Of a DNA stretch of 64,000 bases, positions 11,597 to 23,463 are shown in pieces (the stretch's first letter is position 1; each line of letters opens with the position of its first letter). The translations under genes and the position numbers were made by a program. A model generated the notes under the pieces. The model was not told the DNA's origin and searched no databases. It saw only the letters and a list, made by a program, of their open reading frames with translations. The stretch covers positions 179,088,011 to 179,152,010 of the forward strand of contig CP136064.1 of assembly GCA_032622095.1 (NCBI GenBank). The letters are read 5' to 3'. The DNA comes from Siphonodentalium dalli (Eukaryota > Mollusca > Scaphopoda > Gadilida > Siphonodentaliidae).

Positions 11597-11678
11597 AGTC
11601 TGATAAGACACTGGTTAAAGTGACTAGTTGAAACCCTGTTAAATTTTTCATAAAACTTACTCCATATATACATTTCAG

Positions 11679-11882
11679 GACCAGATAGATCTAACTCGAA
11701 TCACACCTATTAACCATGCCACAGAAGAGAAGCTAAGGGGTGCATTGGACAATCTTACGGAGATATGCCAGGAGTTCACAGACTCCGCCTACACATGTCA
11801 TGAGAACCGAGAGAAGATACTTACGATGTGTGCAAAGATTCAGTCAGAACTAGATCTTCTAATTGGTGCTGGTTTCGCAATG
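11679..11882 (+). CDS. CTNNAL1: alpha-catulin exon 6
   Basis: Sixty-eight codons. The block EFTDSAYTCHENREKIL matches human DFTDSAYTSHEHRERIL almost residue for residue and is diagnostic for alpha-catulin. The acceptor is CATTTCAG (ending 11678). The donor is taken as GTGGGT at 11883, keeping phase 0. A GTATCA four bases further on would break the frame with exon 7. The C-terminal residues LIGAGFAM replace human LISVWIQ and lead into a variable linker. Confidence 0.94.
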
Positions 11883-12089
11883 GTGGGTATCAAATTCAAA
11901 GGCTGCTCTTTGGACATTGTTAATTGATAAGACATAAGAAGGTAGTGCGTTCTTATTGGAATGACCATTTCTGAACTTCCAAATGGTTTGTCACTTGAGT
12001 AATAATCTTTCATCTTTAGAAAAATATTTGTGCACATTTTAAATTCTGATTGGATTCTCCTATTATATATTTCCCGTCACTAACTCGCA

Positions 12090-12310
12090 GCCATATTGGA
12101 TTAATTTGGATACATCTGTTCCATGGTTTTAGTGCTACAGGTGAAAGTTCTGGAGTAGCATTTCCATATATGGAAGTCATGATTATTCAAAAGCTCCATA
12201 TATGGAATTGCTAATCCAGAAATTTGACCTGTAGCACTAAAAGCACGGAACTGGGGCTGGATGAATCTCTGAAACTACGGAACAGAGCTGGATGAATCCA
12301 ATCTCGCTTA
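12090..12310. repeat. long inverted repeat, about 215 bp
   Basis: Inner arms TTTAGTGCTACAGGTGAAAG and TTCCATATATGGAA pair with GACCTGTAGCACTAAA and its mirror. Outer arms ATTGGATTAATTTGGAT and CTGTTCC pair with GGAACAGAGCTGGATGAATC. No TTAA or TA border found; a singleton in this window. Confidence 0.65.
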
Positions 12311-12726
12311 TTATGAATGTATACTATGCAATAGTATATCACTCGTTTCGCCGTCTGAATAGGCCTTTACTATTATCTAACTTATTATTCTTGAAAAGTT
12401 TGGAAAATTATAGGCACTTCTTTTGGTTCCCAGTTCTCAGTTGTGGTCTTACAATTTAGAAATTGTGACAAAATTTGTTTTACTTCAAAATCTTAAAATA
12501 ACAAAATAGAAAATAACTTACCAGTATTCTTTGTATCATTATGTATTACCATCAATATTAGTATAAACTAGTAATGCTGAATGCTAGTTGAATATTTAGA
12601 GAGTGAACCTGACATATATTCTAACAAACATCTAGTATCTTAATACTTGAATTTTTCAACTTTTGTGAGGTTGACAGATAATGCCACTTTTCAAATCTAT
12701 TTGATTTGATGAATTATACATTGTAG

Positions 12727-12813
12727 AGTCATGGAGATGATAATGGTGTAAATGATGAACTTGAGACAGCTATAATAAAGACGACAGATTGTTTGAGAAC
12801 TTTGAAGAAGCAG
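12727..12813 (+). CDS. CTNNAL1: alpha-catulin exon 7
   Basis: Twenty-nine codons, SHGDDNGVNDELETAIIKTT then DCLRTLKKQ, equivalent to human KSIAEELELSILKISHSLNELKKE. Its acidic start is divergent, and the helix ELETAIIKTTDCLRTLKKQ is the conserved part. The acceptor is ATTGTAG (ending 12726) and the donor GTAACT at 12814, phase 0 on both sides. The pyrimidine tract is weak, so this call leans on continuity of frame and position between exons 6 and 8. Confidence 0.88.
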
Positions 12814-13095
12814 GTAACTAGTGTTTTAGTTAGTACTTACATGTAGTTTGTTGCTACATTTGCTTCAGATCATACCTATGCTCTGGCTACTCCCGTAGAT
12901 ATCATTTTCCACCAGTTCAAAACCTGGAAACTTTTTGAAGTTCTTCCTGGGAACTTTACAATATCGAAAAAAATAACACAGGTAATATATTTCTTAATAA
13001 ATAGCTGTTACCTAATAATGTATTTTCACAGTAGGTGAAAGTCCCTGATCAAGATAACATGAGTTAGGCCACTTTTAGCTTTGTGTGGCTTATAA

Positions 13096-13122
13096 CCCCC
13101 CCCCCCCCCCCCCCCCCCCCCC
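13096..13122 (+). repeat. poly(C) tract, 27 bases
   Basis: Uninterrupted run of C in intron 7. A G-quadruplex-capable tract on the other strand and a likely length-variable or assembly-uncertain site. Confidence 0.9.
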
Positions 13123-13222
13123 TGGGAAATCAATATTCATTGGGAAATCAGCTCACAAGAGTCGCCTAAATGGTACCAGATGTTTTTCAGTGATAACTTT
13201 AGTGATAGTTATCTGAATGTTT

Positions 13223-13832
13223 TTATACCCCCACTTTCGAAGAAAATGGGGGGTATACTGGATTGACTGCGTCTGTCCGTCCGTCACGCTCTCTCCCTCC
13301 GTCCGTCCGTCCGTCCGACCTCATAACTCGAACAACTATGAACCGATTTCAATAATTTTTTGTATGCAATCTCCTTAGGACTGCCTCTCCGCATGATGCT
13401 AATTGCGGTTCGGTCCGACTTTTTTTTTTTTAAGTTACGCCTCATTTTCGACTTATTTTGACTTAGAAAATTCTGTCCGACTTAATAACTTTAACAAATA
13501 TGAACCGATTTCACTAATTTTTGGTATACATGATTCTCACAATACCCTCTCTACATGATGCGGCTAGGGATTGGCTCAGACTGTTTTTCGTAATATTACA
13601 CTTCATTTTCGACTTATTTTGACTTAGAAAATTCTGTCCGACTTAATAACTTTAACAAATATGAACCAATTTGAATAATTTTTCTGTACAAACTTCTTGT
13701 GACACCATATCGATATTATTAGACCGAATTTTTCTTTAAAGTTAAAAATCTTTTTTGTTAGGTTTATGGTATTGCAGGTTGAATTTGCCACGGTGGGGGT
13801 ATGCTAGCACTCGAGTGCACACCTCTTGTTAA
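13223..13832 (+). mobile_element. (GTCC)n-bearing element with GGGGGTAT ends
   Basis: Left ATACCCCCACTTTCG with an adjacent internal hairpin, then a TCCGTCCGTCC microsatellite. An internal segment of about 150 bp is repeated (GACTTAGAAAATTCTGTCCG at about 13460 and 13620). Right CACGGTGGGGGTATGC. No coding capacity. The ends are inferred from the inverted CCCCC/GGGGG motifs. Confidence 0.55.
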
Positions 13833-14413
13833 ATTTGGAATATGTATGACTCACATGTAAATATAGATCAAGTTTGAATATGGGTTTAGGTGTGCCCATT
13901 TTTACCGGGAGTTATGGCCAGTGTTGACTAACAATTAGCCGATTATTTTGGTTTCCAGATGATAACTTCATAGATTTAGAATTACTAATTATGCTGGTGT
14001 CTAATCAAATAGTACTGGGTGTATTAACAACATAGACAGTTGGTAGCAAAGTTTTATTCAATGATTGCTCCCAGAATCAAGTTCTTCATTTCTAAAAATG
14101 ATCAAATAGAGCCACCTTATTCGGGGGATGTGTGGTCTCGCGGCCTTTTATTTGATTCAGTAATATGTTTGTAAGAATATATTATAGACATTGATTACCA
14201 GTCAGAAGAAAATTTAATCTATTCAGGGTGTTATGATGATTTTCCCATTCATATATGCAACCATTAAGCTCCTGATAGATATCTAGTTAGATGGAATAAG
14301 CAAGTTTCCATTAATATTTCAAAGACATTATATATGTTGTAAATGGATGTCTCTAGCCATAAATACATCTTTAAAATGATCTGTAACACGTGTATGGATG
14401 TCTATTTTTTCAG

Positions 14414-14572
14414 TTACTGGACACAGCCATGGACCAGGCTTCAGATCTGTTTAAGAGCCACGAGGATCATGAGATACTCACTCTGATGAAACAAGCTGGA
14501 ATCTCGGGAGATGTGAATAGGGTTGACGAAGTATCCGTAAAATTCCAGGAACACACTGATCAGTTAGAAGAG
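14414..14572 (+). CDS. CTNNAL1: alpha-catulin exon 8
   Basis: Fifty-three codons, with LLDTAMDQASDLFKSHEDHE and ILTLMKQAGISGDVNRVDEV. The human counterpart is LHSTATQLAADLLKYHADHV and VLKALKLTGVEGNLEALAEY. The acceptor is ATTTTTTCAG (ending 14413) and the donor GTAACC at 14573; both are phase 0. A family D tandem-array element begins in the downstream intron about 140 bases after the donor. Confidence 0.95.
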
Positions 14573-14710
14573 GTAACCATAGTATTCATGTCCATGGACA
14601 TAATTTATCGCCATGGGTGTGGCTTTAAACCCCTAATCCAAGATAATATAATTAAAGTTAGAAAGTTCAAGCCTAATACCAAAATTATTGGAAACTTTGG
14701 GCTAATATTA

Positions 14711-17114
14711 GTTTTTAGCTCAACTTTACTTTGTAAAGTTTGAGCTATTGCCATGGCTTTGTCGTCCATCGTCCGTGTGTACGTGTGTGCGTGTGTACGT
14801 GTGTACGTAAGGCGTCAACAATGCAGTCTACAGGTCGTACCTTTGGTCGGATCATTATGAAATTTGTCATAGCTGTTGACATCAACATTTAGACCAGAAT
14901 GATTAATTTTGGGGTCATTCGGTAAAAAAACATGGCCGCCAGTGGCCATCTTGCATTTCAAAATTCAATCCATTAGCACGGGCTACAGGGCGTACTGTTT
15001 GTCTGATCGTCATGAAATTTGTCATGGATGTTAATATTGACATGTAGATGGGAACGAGTAATTTTGGGGTCATTCGGCCCAAAAACATGGCCGCCAGCAG
15101 CCATCTTGGATTTTACTCTTTGTATGACTAAATTCTTTAGCACGGGCTACAGGTCGTACTTTTAGTCTGATCATCATAAAATTTGTCAAGAATGTTAATA
15201 ATGACATGTAGATGGGAACGAGTCATTTTGGTGTCATTCGGCCAAAAAACATGGCCGCCAGCAGGCATCTTTGATTTCACTCTTTGTATGACTAAATCCT
15301 TTAGCACGGGCTACAGGTCGTACCTTTAGTCCGATCATCATAAAATTTGTCATGGCTGTTGAAATTGGAATGTAAATGGGAACGAGTCATTTTGGGGTCA
15401 TTCGGACAAAAAACATGGCCGCCAGCGGCCATCTTGGATTTCAAAATTCAATCCATTAGCACGGGCCACAGGTCGTACTGTTCGTCTGATCATCATGAAA
15501 TTTGTCATGGATGTTAATATTGACATGTAGATGGGAACGAGTAATTTTGGGGTCATTCGGCCAAAAAACATGGCAGCCAGCAGCCTTCTTGGATTTTACT
15601 CTTTGTATGACTAAATTCTTTAGCACGGGCTACAGGTCGTACCTTTAGTCTGATCATCATCAAATTTGTCATGGATGTTAATATTGACATGTAGATGGGA
15701 ACGAGTAATTTTGGGGTCATTCGGCCAAAAAACATGGCCGCCAGCAGCCATCTTGGATTTTACTCTTTGTATGACTAAATCCTTTAGCACGGGCTACAGG
15801 TCCTACTTTTAGTCTGATCATCATAAAATTTGTCATGGCTGTTGAAATTGGAATGTAGATGGGAACGAGTAATTTTGGGGTCATTCGGCCAATAAACATG
15901 GCCGCCAGTGGCCATCTTGGATTTCAAAATTTAATCCATTAGCACGGGCCACAGGTCGTACTGTTCGTCTGATCATCATAAAATTTGTCATGGATGTTAA
16001 CAATGACATGTAGATGGGAACGAGTAATTTTGGGGTCATTCGGCCAAAAAACATGGTCGCCAGCAGCCATCTTGGATTTTACTCTTTGTATGACTAAATC
16101 CTTTAGCACGGGCTACAGGTTGTACCTTTAGTCTGATCATCATAAAATTTGTCGTGAATGTTAATAATGACATGTAGATGGGAACGAGTCATTTTGGGGT
16201 CATTCGGCAGAAAAACATGGCCGCCAGCAGCCATCTTTGATTTTACTCTTTGTATGACTAAATCCTTTAGCACGGGCTACAGGTCGTACCTTTAGTCTGA
16301 TCATCATAAAATTTGTCATGGCTGTTGAAATTGGAATGTAAATGGGAACGAGTAATTTTGGGGTCATTCGGCAGAAAAACATGGCCGCCAGCAGCCATCT
16401 TTGATTTTACTCTTTGTATGACTAAATCCTTTAGCACGGGCTACAGGTCGTACATTTAGTCTGATCATCATAAAATTTGTCATGGCTGTTGAAATTGGAA
16501 TGTAAATGGGAACGAGTCATTTTGGGGTCATTCGGACAAAAAACATGGCCGCCAGTGGCCATCTTGGATTTCAAAATTTAATCCATTAGCATGGGCCACA
16601 GGTCGTACTGTTTGTCTGATCATCATGAAATTTGTCATGGTTGTTAATATTGGATTTTACTCTTTGTATGACTAAATTCTTTAGCATGGGCTACAGGTCG
16701 TACCTTTAGTCTGATCGTCATAAAATTTGTCATAGATGTTAATAATGACATGTAGATGGGAACGAGTCATTTTGGTGTCATTCGGCCAAAAAACATGGCC
16801 GTCAGCAGCCATCTTGGATTTTACTCTTTGTATGACTAAATTATTTAGCATAGGCTACAGGTCGTACCTTTAGTCTGATCGTCATAAAATTTGTCATGGA
16901 TGTTAACGATGACATGTAGATGGGATACAATCATTTTGGGGTCATTCAGCCGAAAACATGGCCGCCAGCAGCCATCTTGGATTTTACTTTTCTCTTCATG
17001 TCTATAAACAAGTATTAGACATTCAACTTTCCACATTCTTAATCGCTCCATTGACTGTAATACATTAAATTATTCCCTTTCCAAGTTGAGCTACAGTGTC
17101 ATTGACACTTTCAT
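14711..17114 (+). mobile_element. family D element with 160-bp tandem array, copy 1
   Basis: Left end TTTTTAGCTCAACTTTAC with a short hairpin (AACTTTAC TTT GTAAAGTT), then GTCC/GTGTGTACG sequence, then about 13 monomers. Each contains ACATGGCCGCCAGC, CATCTTGGATTT, TAGCACGGGCTACAGG and GATGGGAACGAGTCATTTTG. Monomer starts at 14931, 15086, 15249, 15413, 15569, 15731 and onward give a period near 160 bp; one monomer is partly deleted near 16640. Right end AAGTTGAGCTACAGTGTCAT then TGACACTTTCATT. The ends share inverted AGCTCAACTT. This layout matches Helitron-related 'pearl'-type elements of bivalves; that link is inference. Confidence 0.7.
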
Positions 17115-17730
17115 TACGATTGCTGTGACGATTTAGTTTCCAACCAATATTTAGTATAAGGCCATTAGAATAAAATATCTGAGTTCTCAGTCAATTAGAT
17201 CTCAATTTTGAGATGAGGGAGGGAGGCTTTTTATTTTTATTTTTTTGGTTAAATTTGGAAATCTGGAAAACATATTCATTATCGTTGTTTAAATTCAATA
17301 TTTCTAAGAAAGGTGACTGAGATTGTTCTGACCACATAATTGTTATTAATTTGGCCTAAGGTATGTGTTTTTCAGACCAAGCATTGAATGCAAACCTATG
17401 TTTGTAGGTTTATCCACAAATTAAGCCTCCAATTCTTATATTTATACTCAACTAGCAGATTAAATGGTGTAACGATAATCTCTCTGTTTCAATCACCTGT
17501 TGTAAGTTACTTCCATACAAAATGGAAGCAAATTGGGCTCTGGTTGCAATCTCATATGACAAAATTCATGCTCCCATAGTGTGGATCCATATATGTGGGT
17601 AAATAAATAGTGAAAAATATCAACCTGATTCATTTTGAATTGGAAATATTATATGTTTGGAATTATAATTGGTCCATTTATTACATGCATTATATAAAAG
17701 TTTCAATGTATGGAGCAATTATTACCCGGA

Positions 17731-18622
17731 ATCAACATGCTGCCAGCGCTACTTGGCGTCCGTATTTCGTCCGACTGTTTGTCCGTCCATCAAATATTTC
17801 CGTTAGCACACACTACAGGTCAAATCTCTTAACCGAACGTCACCAAACTTTATATGTATCTTCGGGGTCACCTCTAGATGGGAGCCATTGATTTTTTCCG
17901 AAGTAAAAAAAAAACATGGCTGCCAGCAGCCATATTGGATTTCAAATTTGAATCCATCGGCACACCCTGCAGCCCGCATTTATTGTAGAATTGTTTTGAA
18001 AATTTGCAGGCATGTTTAAAGAGAATCATTACAGATGGGAGCTATCCAATTAGGAATTTTTTTTATGAAAAAAAGGCCGCTGGCAGCTATTTTGGATTTT
18101 ACTCTTTGCTTGAATAAATCCTTTGGCACACCCTAAAGACCACATCCCTTTTCCCTTTATCTTCGGAGTGACATCTAGATTGGAGCCATACAAGAGCTTT
18201 CCGATGAATGGCAACAAGCCATATTTCCGACTAAATCCTGAAAAGTTACCCATAATTCTGCTGTGGTTAAGAAGTCAATTACTTAGAGCATTACTGTATG
18301 ACATGAATAAGATATTAGTAAAGGTGGCAAATAAATAGCTAGTATAAGATTTTAGTATTGAATTATCATCGGAAATAAAAATTTCTGTATTGCTCGCTGC
18401 GCGCCAATTTATGTTGAGCTACTCACCTAGGGTCCTTTACAGGTGAGCTCGTATACACTCTTCTGCAATTCTATTATAAAGAGGCCTGTTTTTTATATCT
18501 CTTCATCATGATATCTAGTATTACTGACATTTCAACTTTCCGCATTCCTAATCGCTCCATTGACTGTAACACATGAAATTGTTCCCTCTCCGAGTTGAGC
18601 TACAGTGTCATTGACAATTTCG
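17731..18622 (+). mobile_element. family D element, copy 2, split by a family A half-element
   Basis: Several diverged 160-bp monomers (CATGGCTGCCAGCAGCCATA, TTTGGCACACCCT) ending GAGTTGAGCTACAGTGTCAT. The left end is missing. A family A arm lies inside at 18194-18298, so that element landed in or was duplicated into this copy. Confidence 0.65.
18194..18298. mobile_element. family A MITE, right arm only
   Basis: AGAGCTTTCCGATGAATGGC through GAGCATTACTGTA. The left arm is absent. Confidence 0.8.
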
Positions 18623-18624
18623 TT

Positions 18625-19250
18625 TCTCTGCCTTGTTTGACCAATGAATAGCTTCTTGCAAATTCAATTAATAATCACTTATTCATACAAATCACACCCG
18701 CAGCAATTTACTTCAATCTCATGAAGTTATCATATAAACTGCATGCTAGCGTCACGTATTTTAACTGATCAAACGTTGTATGTTCAAAATCTAATACGTT
18801 TATTCATAATTGGGGAATGATCAGACACAACAAGTATATATGATAGAATTGTATTTGCAAAGATATTCAAAAAAATAGTATTTTCTCCTAACCTATGGTT
18901 ATTACTTCATGCCAAATAAGGATCACTACAACTTTGTAGTAAATTCCAAGCGCGTATTCTAAATAATGAGATGACACAACATGACCGCGGTACAGCTCAA
19001 TAAGATATATTATAGCGTGTTTATCTCTATATTTTCATTACATTGTTCTTTATTATATAGCATCTGAATGGCGAAACTTATATTCTGCATCTATAGTGAA
19101 GCAATTAACCTTGATAGCATTTTATTGCAGGGAAATTGGTTAGAGGAAGAGTGACTACTCTTAAATGTTTACATGATCTCAGGCACACGTGTGTAGATCT
19201 ATGTGCGTGTCGCAATGATAAACACTGCCTTATGAATATTAATGAGTTTT
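18625..19250 (+). other. intron 8, non-repeat part
   Basis: No exon or recognised repeat seen; AT-rich. Confidence 0.5.
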
Positions 19251-19462
19251 CACAAAAAAGGGAATTCCCCCTTCATCTCTGAAATCAGATAGAATCCCAG
19301 TGTCGTCAGACGTAGATGAAAGTAAGGAGACGGAGTCTGGATATTTATCAGACTCTATTAAAGTGTGACGTCCAAATGGCAGCAAGTGGGATTCAAACAT
19401 ATGACATCTTCACATCACGACATTACGAATCGTGAAAGCTAACCACTAGACCACAATGCCAC
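19251..19462 (-). mobile_element. tRNA-derived SINE
   Basis: Read on the minus strand it starts GTGGCATTGTGGTCTAGTGG (A-box-like TGGTCTAGTGGTTAGC). About 45 bases later it has the B-box-like GTTTGAATCCC, then a non-tRNA body of about 130 bases ending in a T/A-rich tail near 19255. The spacing of the two boxes is that of a tRNA gene, but acceptor-stem pairing fails, so it is a RNA polymerase III-derived SINE rather than a functional tRNA. Its 5' end lies 58 bases before exon 9. Confidence 0.75.
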
Positions 19463-19520
19463 TATTCCAATGTATGATAATCTGGTCAGTACAAAATGTT
19501 TCATTTCTGTCTTTTCTCAG

Positions 19521-19613
19521 GTATGTAAGCTGTTCCATCACATGGCGACTACCGATCCACTGATAATCACAGCAGAACACAATCAGTGTGTTCTCAAATC
19601 TGCGGCTCCACTC
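19521..19613 (+). CDS. CTNNAL1: alpha-catulin exon 9, starts with a donor-like sequence
   Basis: Thirty-one codons: VCKLFHHMATTDPLIITAEH then NQCVLKSAAPL. Human reads TCRLLRHISGTEPLEITCIH. The acceptor is a strong tract, CTGTCTTTTCTCAG, ending at 19520, and the donor is the consensus GTAAGT at 19614; both are phase 0. The exon opens GTATGTAAG directly after CAG, so the same position reads as a good 5' splice site. See findings for the recursive-splicing or skipping possibility. Skipping would keep frame. Confidence 0.94.
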
Positions 19614-20054
19614 GTAAGTCTCTTTGTGTGTCGGCATAAGTTTTTTACTCTAAATTCACTTACGTACACTTTAGGCACAATAATTACTAGAGACAGAATA
19701 GAAACACGTGATTATTTCCAAACCAATAGGTATCTGGTGAAATTTGTATTGTTTTTGGTTGACAACTGAAAACTCTCTCCTTATCACAAGATGCACATTT
19801 TAGTTTTAAGAGAATAATTTTTAAAGAAATTATTTGTGACTAATTTTAGATTGTTACAGAACTATAAAATAAATGAGGATTGATATAGCCTAAAGACAAG
19901 CTGGGTACGCATAAACTTGGTTTCCAAACATCGGTTGGTAAAAACATCAAAATGTTGCAACAATGACTGCTCCTGTTATAATAGGCCCCAGTGATTTATT
20001 GACTTATTTTATTTAACTGATATATTTCATTTCTTGGATAGAATTTGTTGGTTA

Positions 20055-20145
20055 TACAGTAAAACCTCTCCGAACCGAACATCCTTCTGTTCGGTTTAGA
20101 GAGGTGTTCGCTTCATGGAGGGTCCGGTTTCGAGAGTTTGCTGTA
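20055..20145. mobile_element. short MITE with TA borders
   Basis: TACAGTAAAACCTCTCCGAA at the left and the inverse GAGAGTTTGCTGTA at the right, about 91 bp, with internal TTCGG/CCGAA pairs. TA target and CAGT start are Tc1/mariner- or pogo-like. The termini differ from family A. Confidence 0.65.
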
Positions 20146-20249
20146 CTACAAATCAAATTATAGGGACACAAGGCTGTAAAGCAACTGTCAACAAAAATAT
20201 CGTAGTTTAACGAGATTCTGCATGTCAAAATTATTATGTGAACATTATT

Positions 20250-20512
20250 ATCACAAGTCCAATTAGCTGGTCCAATAAATGCCAAAATCCAATTAAAAAC
20301 TACAGGTATAAATATTGAAAAAGGTCAAAGCATTCAATTATATCCTGAAAAACAGATTGAGAGTAACAAATCATTGTAACAGTTATGTTTACATAACAGT
20401 GGATTCAACTTGTGAAAAGTTAATCTGTTTTCCCTTGTTTTTTCTTGGTGATTATGGTTTTACAGACTTTTATGATTTATCACATCTACCTACCCGCTAT
20501 GAAGGCCTTATG
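20250..20512 (+). mobile_element. family F element, fragment
   Basis: Contains GTTATGTTTACATAACAGTG, TTACAGACTTTTATGATTTA and TACCCGCTATGAAGGCCTT as in the full family F copies; the left part is absent. Confidence 0.55.
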
Positions 20513-20514
20513 CC

Positions 20515-20930
20515 TTTTTATATGCCCGTTTTGGGAAAAAAACGACATATTATGTTATTGGTCCTTCCGTCTCCGTCCATTCGGTGTTTTCCTTTCTGGA
20601 TGATAACTTTAGTAAGTCTCAACTGAATGGACTGAAATTTGGTATGTGGGTTTACTGGCACAAAATACGGGTCAAGTTCAAATTTGGGTTCCACCCGCCA
20701 ATTTTCACCAGAGATACAGCCCTTTTTGTTGGAATTTGCACTTAATTTTAGTTTCCGAATGATAACTTTAGTAACACTCAATTGATTGGAATGAAATTTG
20801 GTATGTGAGTTAACAAGCACAAAATACAGGTCAAGTTCAAATTTGGGTTCCAATTTTCACCTGAGTTATTGTCCATTGTTGAAATTACCACGGGCGTATT
20901 TTGCCAGCCCTAGCAATGCTCTTGATAACT
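20515..20930 (+). mobile_element. (GTCC)-bearing element with GCCCGT / ACGGGC ends
   Basis: Left TATGCCCGTTTTGGG and right CCACGGGCGTATTTTG. Inside are CGTCTCCGTCCATTCGG and two diverged copies, about 160 bp apart, of GATAACTTTAGTAA...TGAAATTTGGTATGTG and CACAAAATACAGGTCAAGTT. Non-coding. Confidence 0.6.
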
Positions 20931-22136
20931 AAAGAAACAATCAATATATAGGATTTCACAAATAGCAACACAAACCTGGTTCCTCAGTTCAAATTATTCA
21001 TTATGTCTTTGTGGAGAAAACCTGACACAAGTTATTTTCCACATTGTTCTTGGGGTGGATGACTGTAACTACTGTATATAGCCATCAGTAAGCCTGGGGG
21101 CTGTGAATGTTTTGACACAAAAACTTGGGACTGGTTTACCTTCGAGGAACACCACATGCAACATCTCAGTTTGCATTCATAGCGCTAATCTAATGTCATG
21201 TTTTATATCAATTGTGATGTATATTATTTTATTTAATAAAAATAATTTGTTTTGTGTTTATTATGTTAGATAGATATTTAAAATACGACACAAAGATCAT
21301 CTTATATATGGAATACAGTAATATGTGAAAAACAATGGGGCAGGTAGTATTAATGAGTTTGCAATAGAAATTAGCTGGAGTAATGCTATTTTTGTGCATG
21401 AAATTTTGTAAACTCCATTGAGAGTTAATATTACATCAATGTATACTCGCCCTCTTTCTAAAACTTGGGGTGGGCTTATCTTCGAGGACCACCCCATGAT
21501 TTTTTTGGGAGAAAAAAAAACAGACTGGGCTTATCCTCAGATCCTCAGGGATGGGCTTTCTGACGGGTGTATACAGTGGTATATTTGATCTTTTCCTTAA
21601 AATAAGGTCAATTTGAGGTTATACACAGAAAATATACTTAAGTAGTGAACATTTTCATATAATAATAATGTTTAAGATTTGGATATCTGTTATATCTAGA
21701 TAATTTCACTGTATATCTATTCTATTTTCAAGTATATATGTTACATTATAACATTCAATAGAATTTCTCTAATATTTTGAAGCAAATGGGGTGATCACAC
21801 AGATTGTGCCAACCCCTATCAGTGGCTGAACTATTCAGACACCAAATTATTAAATTTCACGTATTTTTCCTCACTTTATTCACACATAGAAACGTTAAAT
21901 TTTACATACACTTAATTTTTACAACAAGCCTGGAAACTTCAAATATTGGTGCCTGACAAATGACAGACTCCAACTTCTGTATGCCTGTCAAAGAATTAAC
22001 TGTCAGGAGCTCAGAATACATTTACATGTTGATATTACAATACAAGAATTTCTTAGGATGGTGATTATAGAATAAACATTGCCTACAAATGCATCATTTA
22101 TGGAATTCATGTTTTTTCACAATCGCCAGTTGGGAC
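20931..22136 (+). other. intron 9, non-repeat part
   Basis: No exon, RNA gene or recognised repeat seen. Confidence 0.5.
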
Positions 22137-22552
22137 TTAAAGGTACTCAATCCAATTAAGTGCCCCTCAAATACTATTTATTTGACTTTGGGGGGTTAAA
22201 AGCTCAGAGTGATCAGATATCAATTTTTTAAATATATTATTTTTCACCATCTGGAATTATTAGTGGCCCAATAAAAGTCGACGAGAAGACTGTCTCGGAT
22301 TAAATTGCAAATGAAGATGGATAACTCTAAAATCAAGTGGCTTTTTTGTGTCAGATATTTGACAAACCGGTAAAATTTCATTGAACAAAATGTTGATAAA
22401 TAACATGTTTTGGGCAATTTTAAAATATAGTTGACTGGTTAGTATTATTTTTGGGCAATTAATTGATTCTGATATCTGAAGTGGCATTTCAAAAAATCTG
22501 TTGTTGTTGGAATCTGATGATATTGGGATTGAATCGAATTGAGTACCTTTAA
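22137..22552. mobile_element. family E element, copy 1
   Basis: TTAAAGGTACTCAATCC at the left and the inverse GGATTGAATCGAATTGAGTA CCTTTAA at the right, with TTAA at both borders; 416 bp. Contains the family markers AAGCTCAGAGTGATCAGATA and AATGAAGATGGATAACTC. No coding capacity. Confidence 0.75.
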
Positions 22553-23247
22553 TCTGAATCTTCATATTACGAGCTTCTTACAACAAACATTGCAAAAAAA
22601 AAAAATAGTGGCTTTTATCATAAGTAGGAATTACCACCAATCATAATAACAGACCCAAGAAATTTGGTACCAGTCATTTAAGCATTTTAACTTAGTCATT
22701 GTATTTGACTGGCTGCTTTTTATTTCCAGGCTTGCTTTTGTTAATTATTCACACACCAAATTTATAAGATTTCACAATCGCCCCTCTTCATGGGTGACAT
22801 TTTTAATATACAATACATTTTCACGCATATGCCTTTTAAGAAAAACTTATTATTGGGTCTTGAGTGGTAGACTTTGTTAGAGTTAGTAGATTTTGCATTC
22901 AATTTCATTTGATTTTTTGCAGCAGTTCAGTTAATTTGCATTGACGTTAGATTATGGCTTGATGTGTGTAGTCAATCATCTCTTTCAATAAAGTATATTT
23001 TGCAAATGGATATGTCAACTCCTTTTTAGGCCAATGCTACTATGTCATATGCAGCTGGAACAATGTTAAACCCACCTGATAGTGTTACTTCTACATGGAT
23101 TGCATGACAAATATAGTTTATGATCATGTTGGTTTCCAAGACGCAGAAAATTCAGCAAGCGTAAAAATATAAATCTCTGGAACCTACATGATGAAGATAA
23201 CCAATTTGTCATGCAATTCATCCAACAGATTAATATCAACTAAAATG
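22553..23247 (+). other. intron 9, non-repeat part
   Basis: No exon or recognised repeat seen. Confidence 0.5.
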
Positions 23248-23463
23248 TACAGTAATGCCCTAAATAATCGACTCCTTAACCACAGCAGAATTATGGGTAA
23301 CTTTTCAGGATTTAGTTGGAAATATGGCTTGTTGCCATTTATCGGAAAGCTCTCAGTGAGAGCTTTCCGATAAATGGCAACAAGCCATATTTCCAACTAA
23401 ATCCTGAAAAGTTACCCATAATTCTGCTGTGGTTAAGGAGTCGATATCTAGGGCATTACTGTA
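23248..23463. mobile_element. family A MITE, full-length
   Basis: About 216 bp, near-perfect fold-back. Arms run from TACAGTAATGCCC to CGGAAAGCTCTCAGTGAGAG, which sits at the centre, and back to GGGCATTACTGTA. TA at both ends. Confidence 0.88.

Noticed and set aside
15553-16382. Repeated 60-residue minus-strand open frames with nearly the same protein (MTPKLLVPIY...)
   Set aside because: They arise from the 160-bp family D monomers, have no exon signals and match no protein family.
14711-17114. A CRISPR-like array of regularly spaced repeats
   Set aside because: The 160-bp monomers repeat along their whole length with no unique spacers, and the genome is eukaryotic.
19385-19462. A tRNA gene on the minus strand
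   Set aside because: A and B boxes are present, but the acceptor stem does not pair and the sequence continues into a SINE body, so it is a tRNA-derived SINE.
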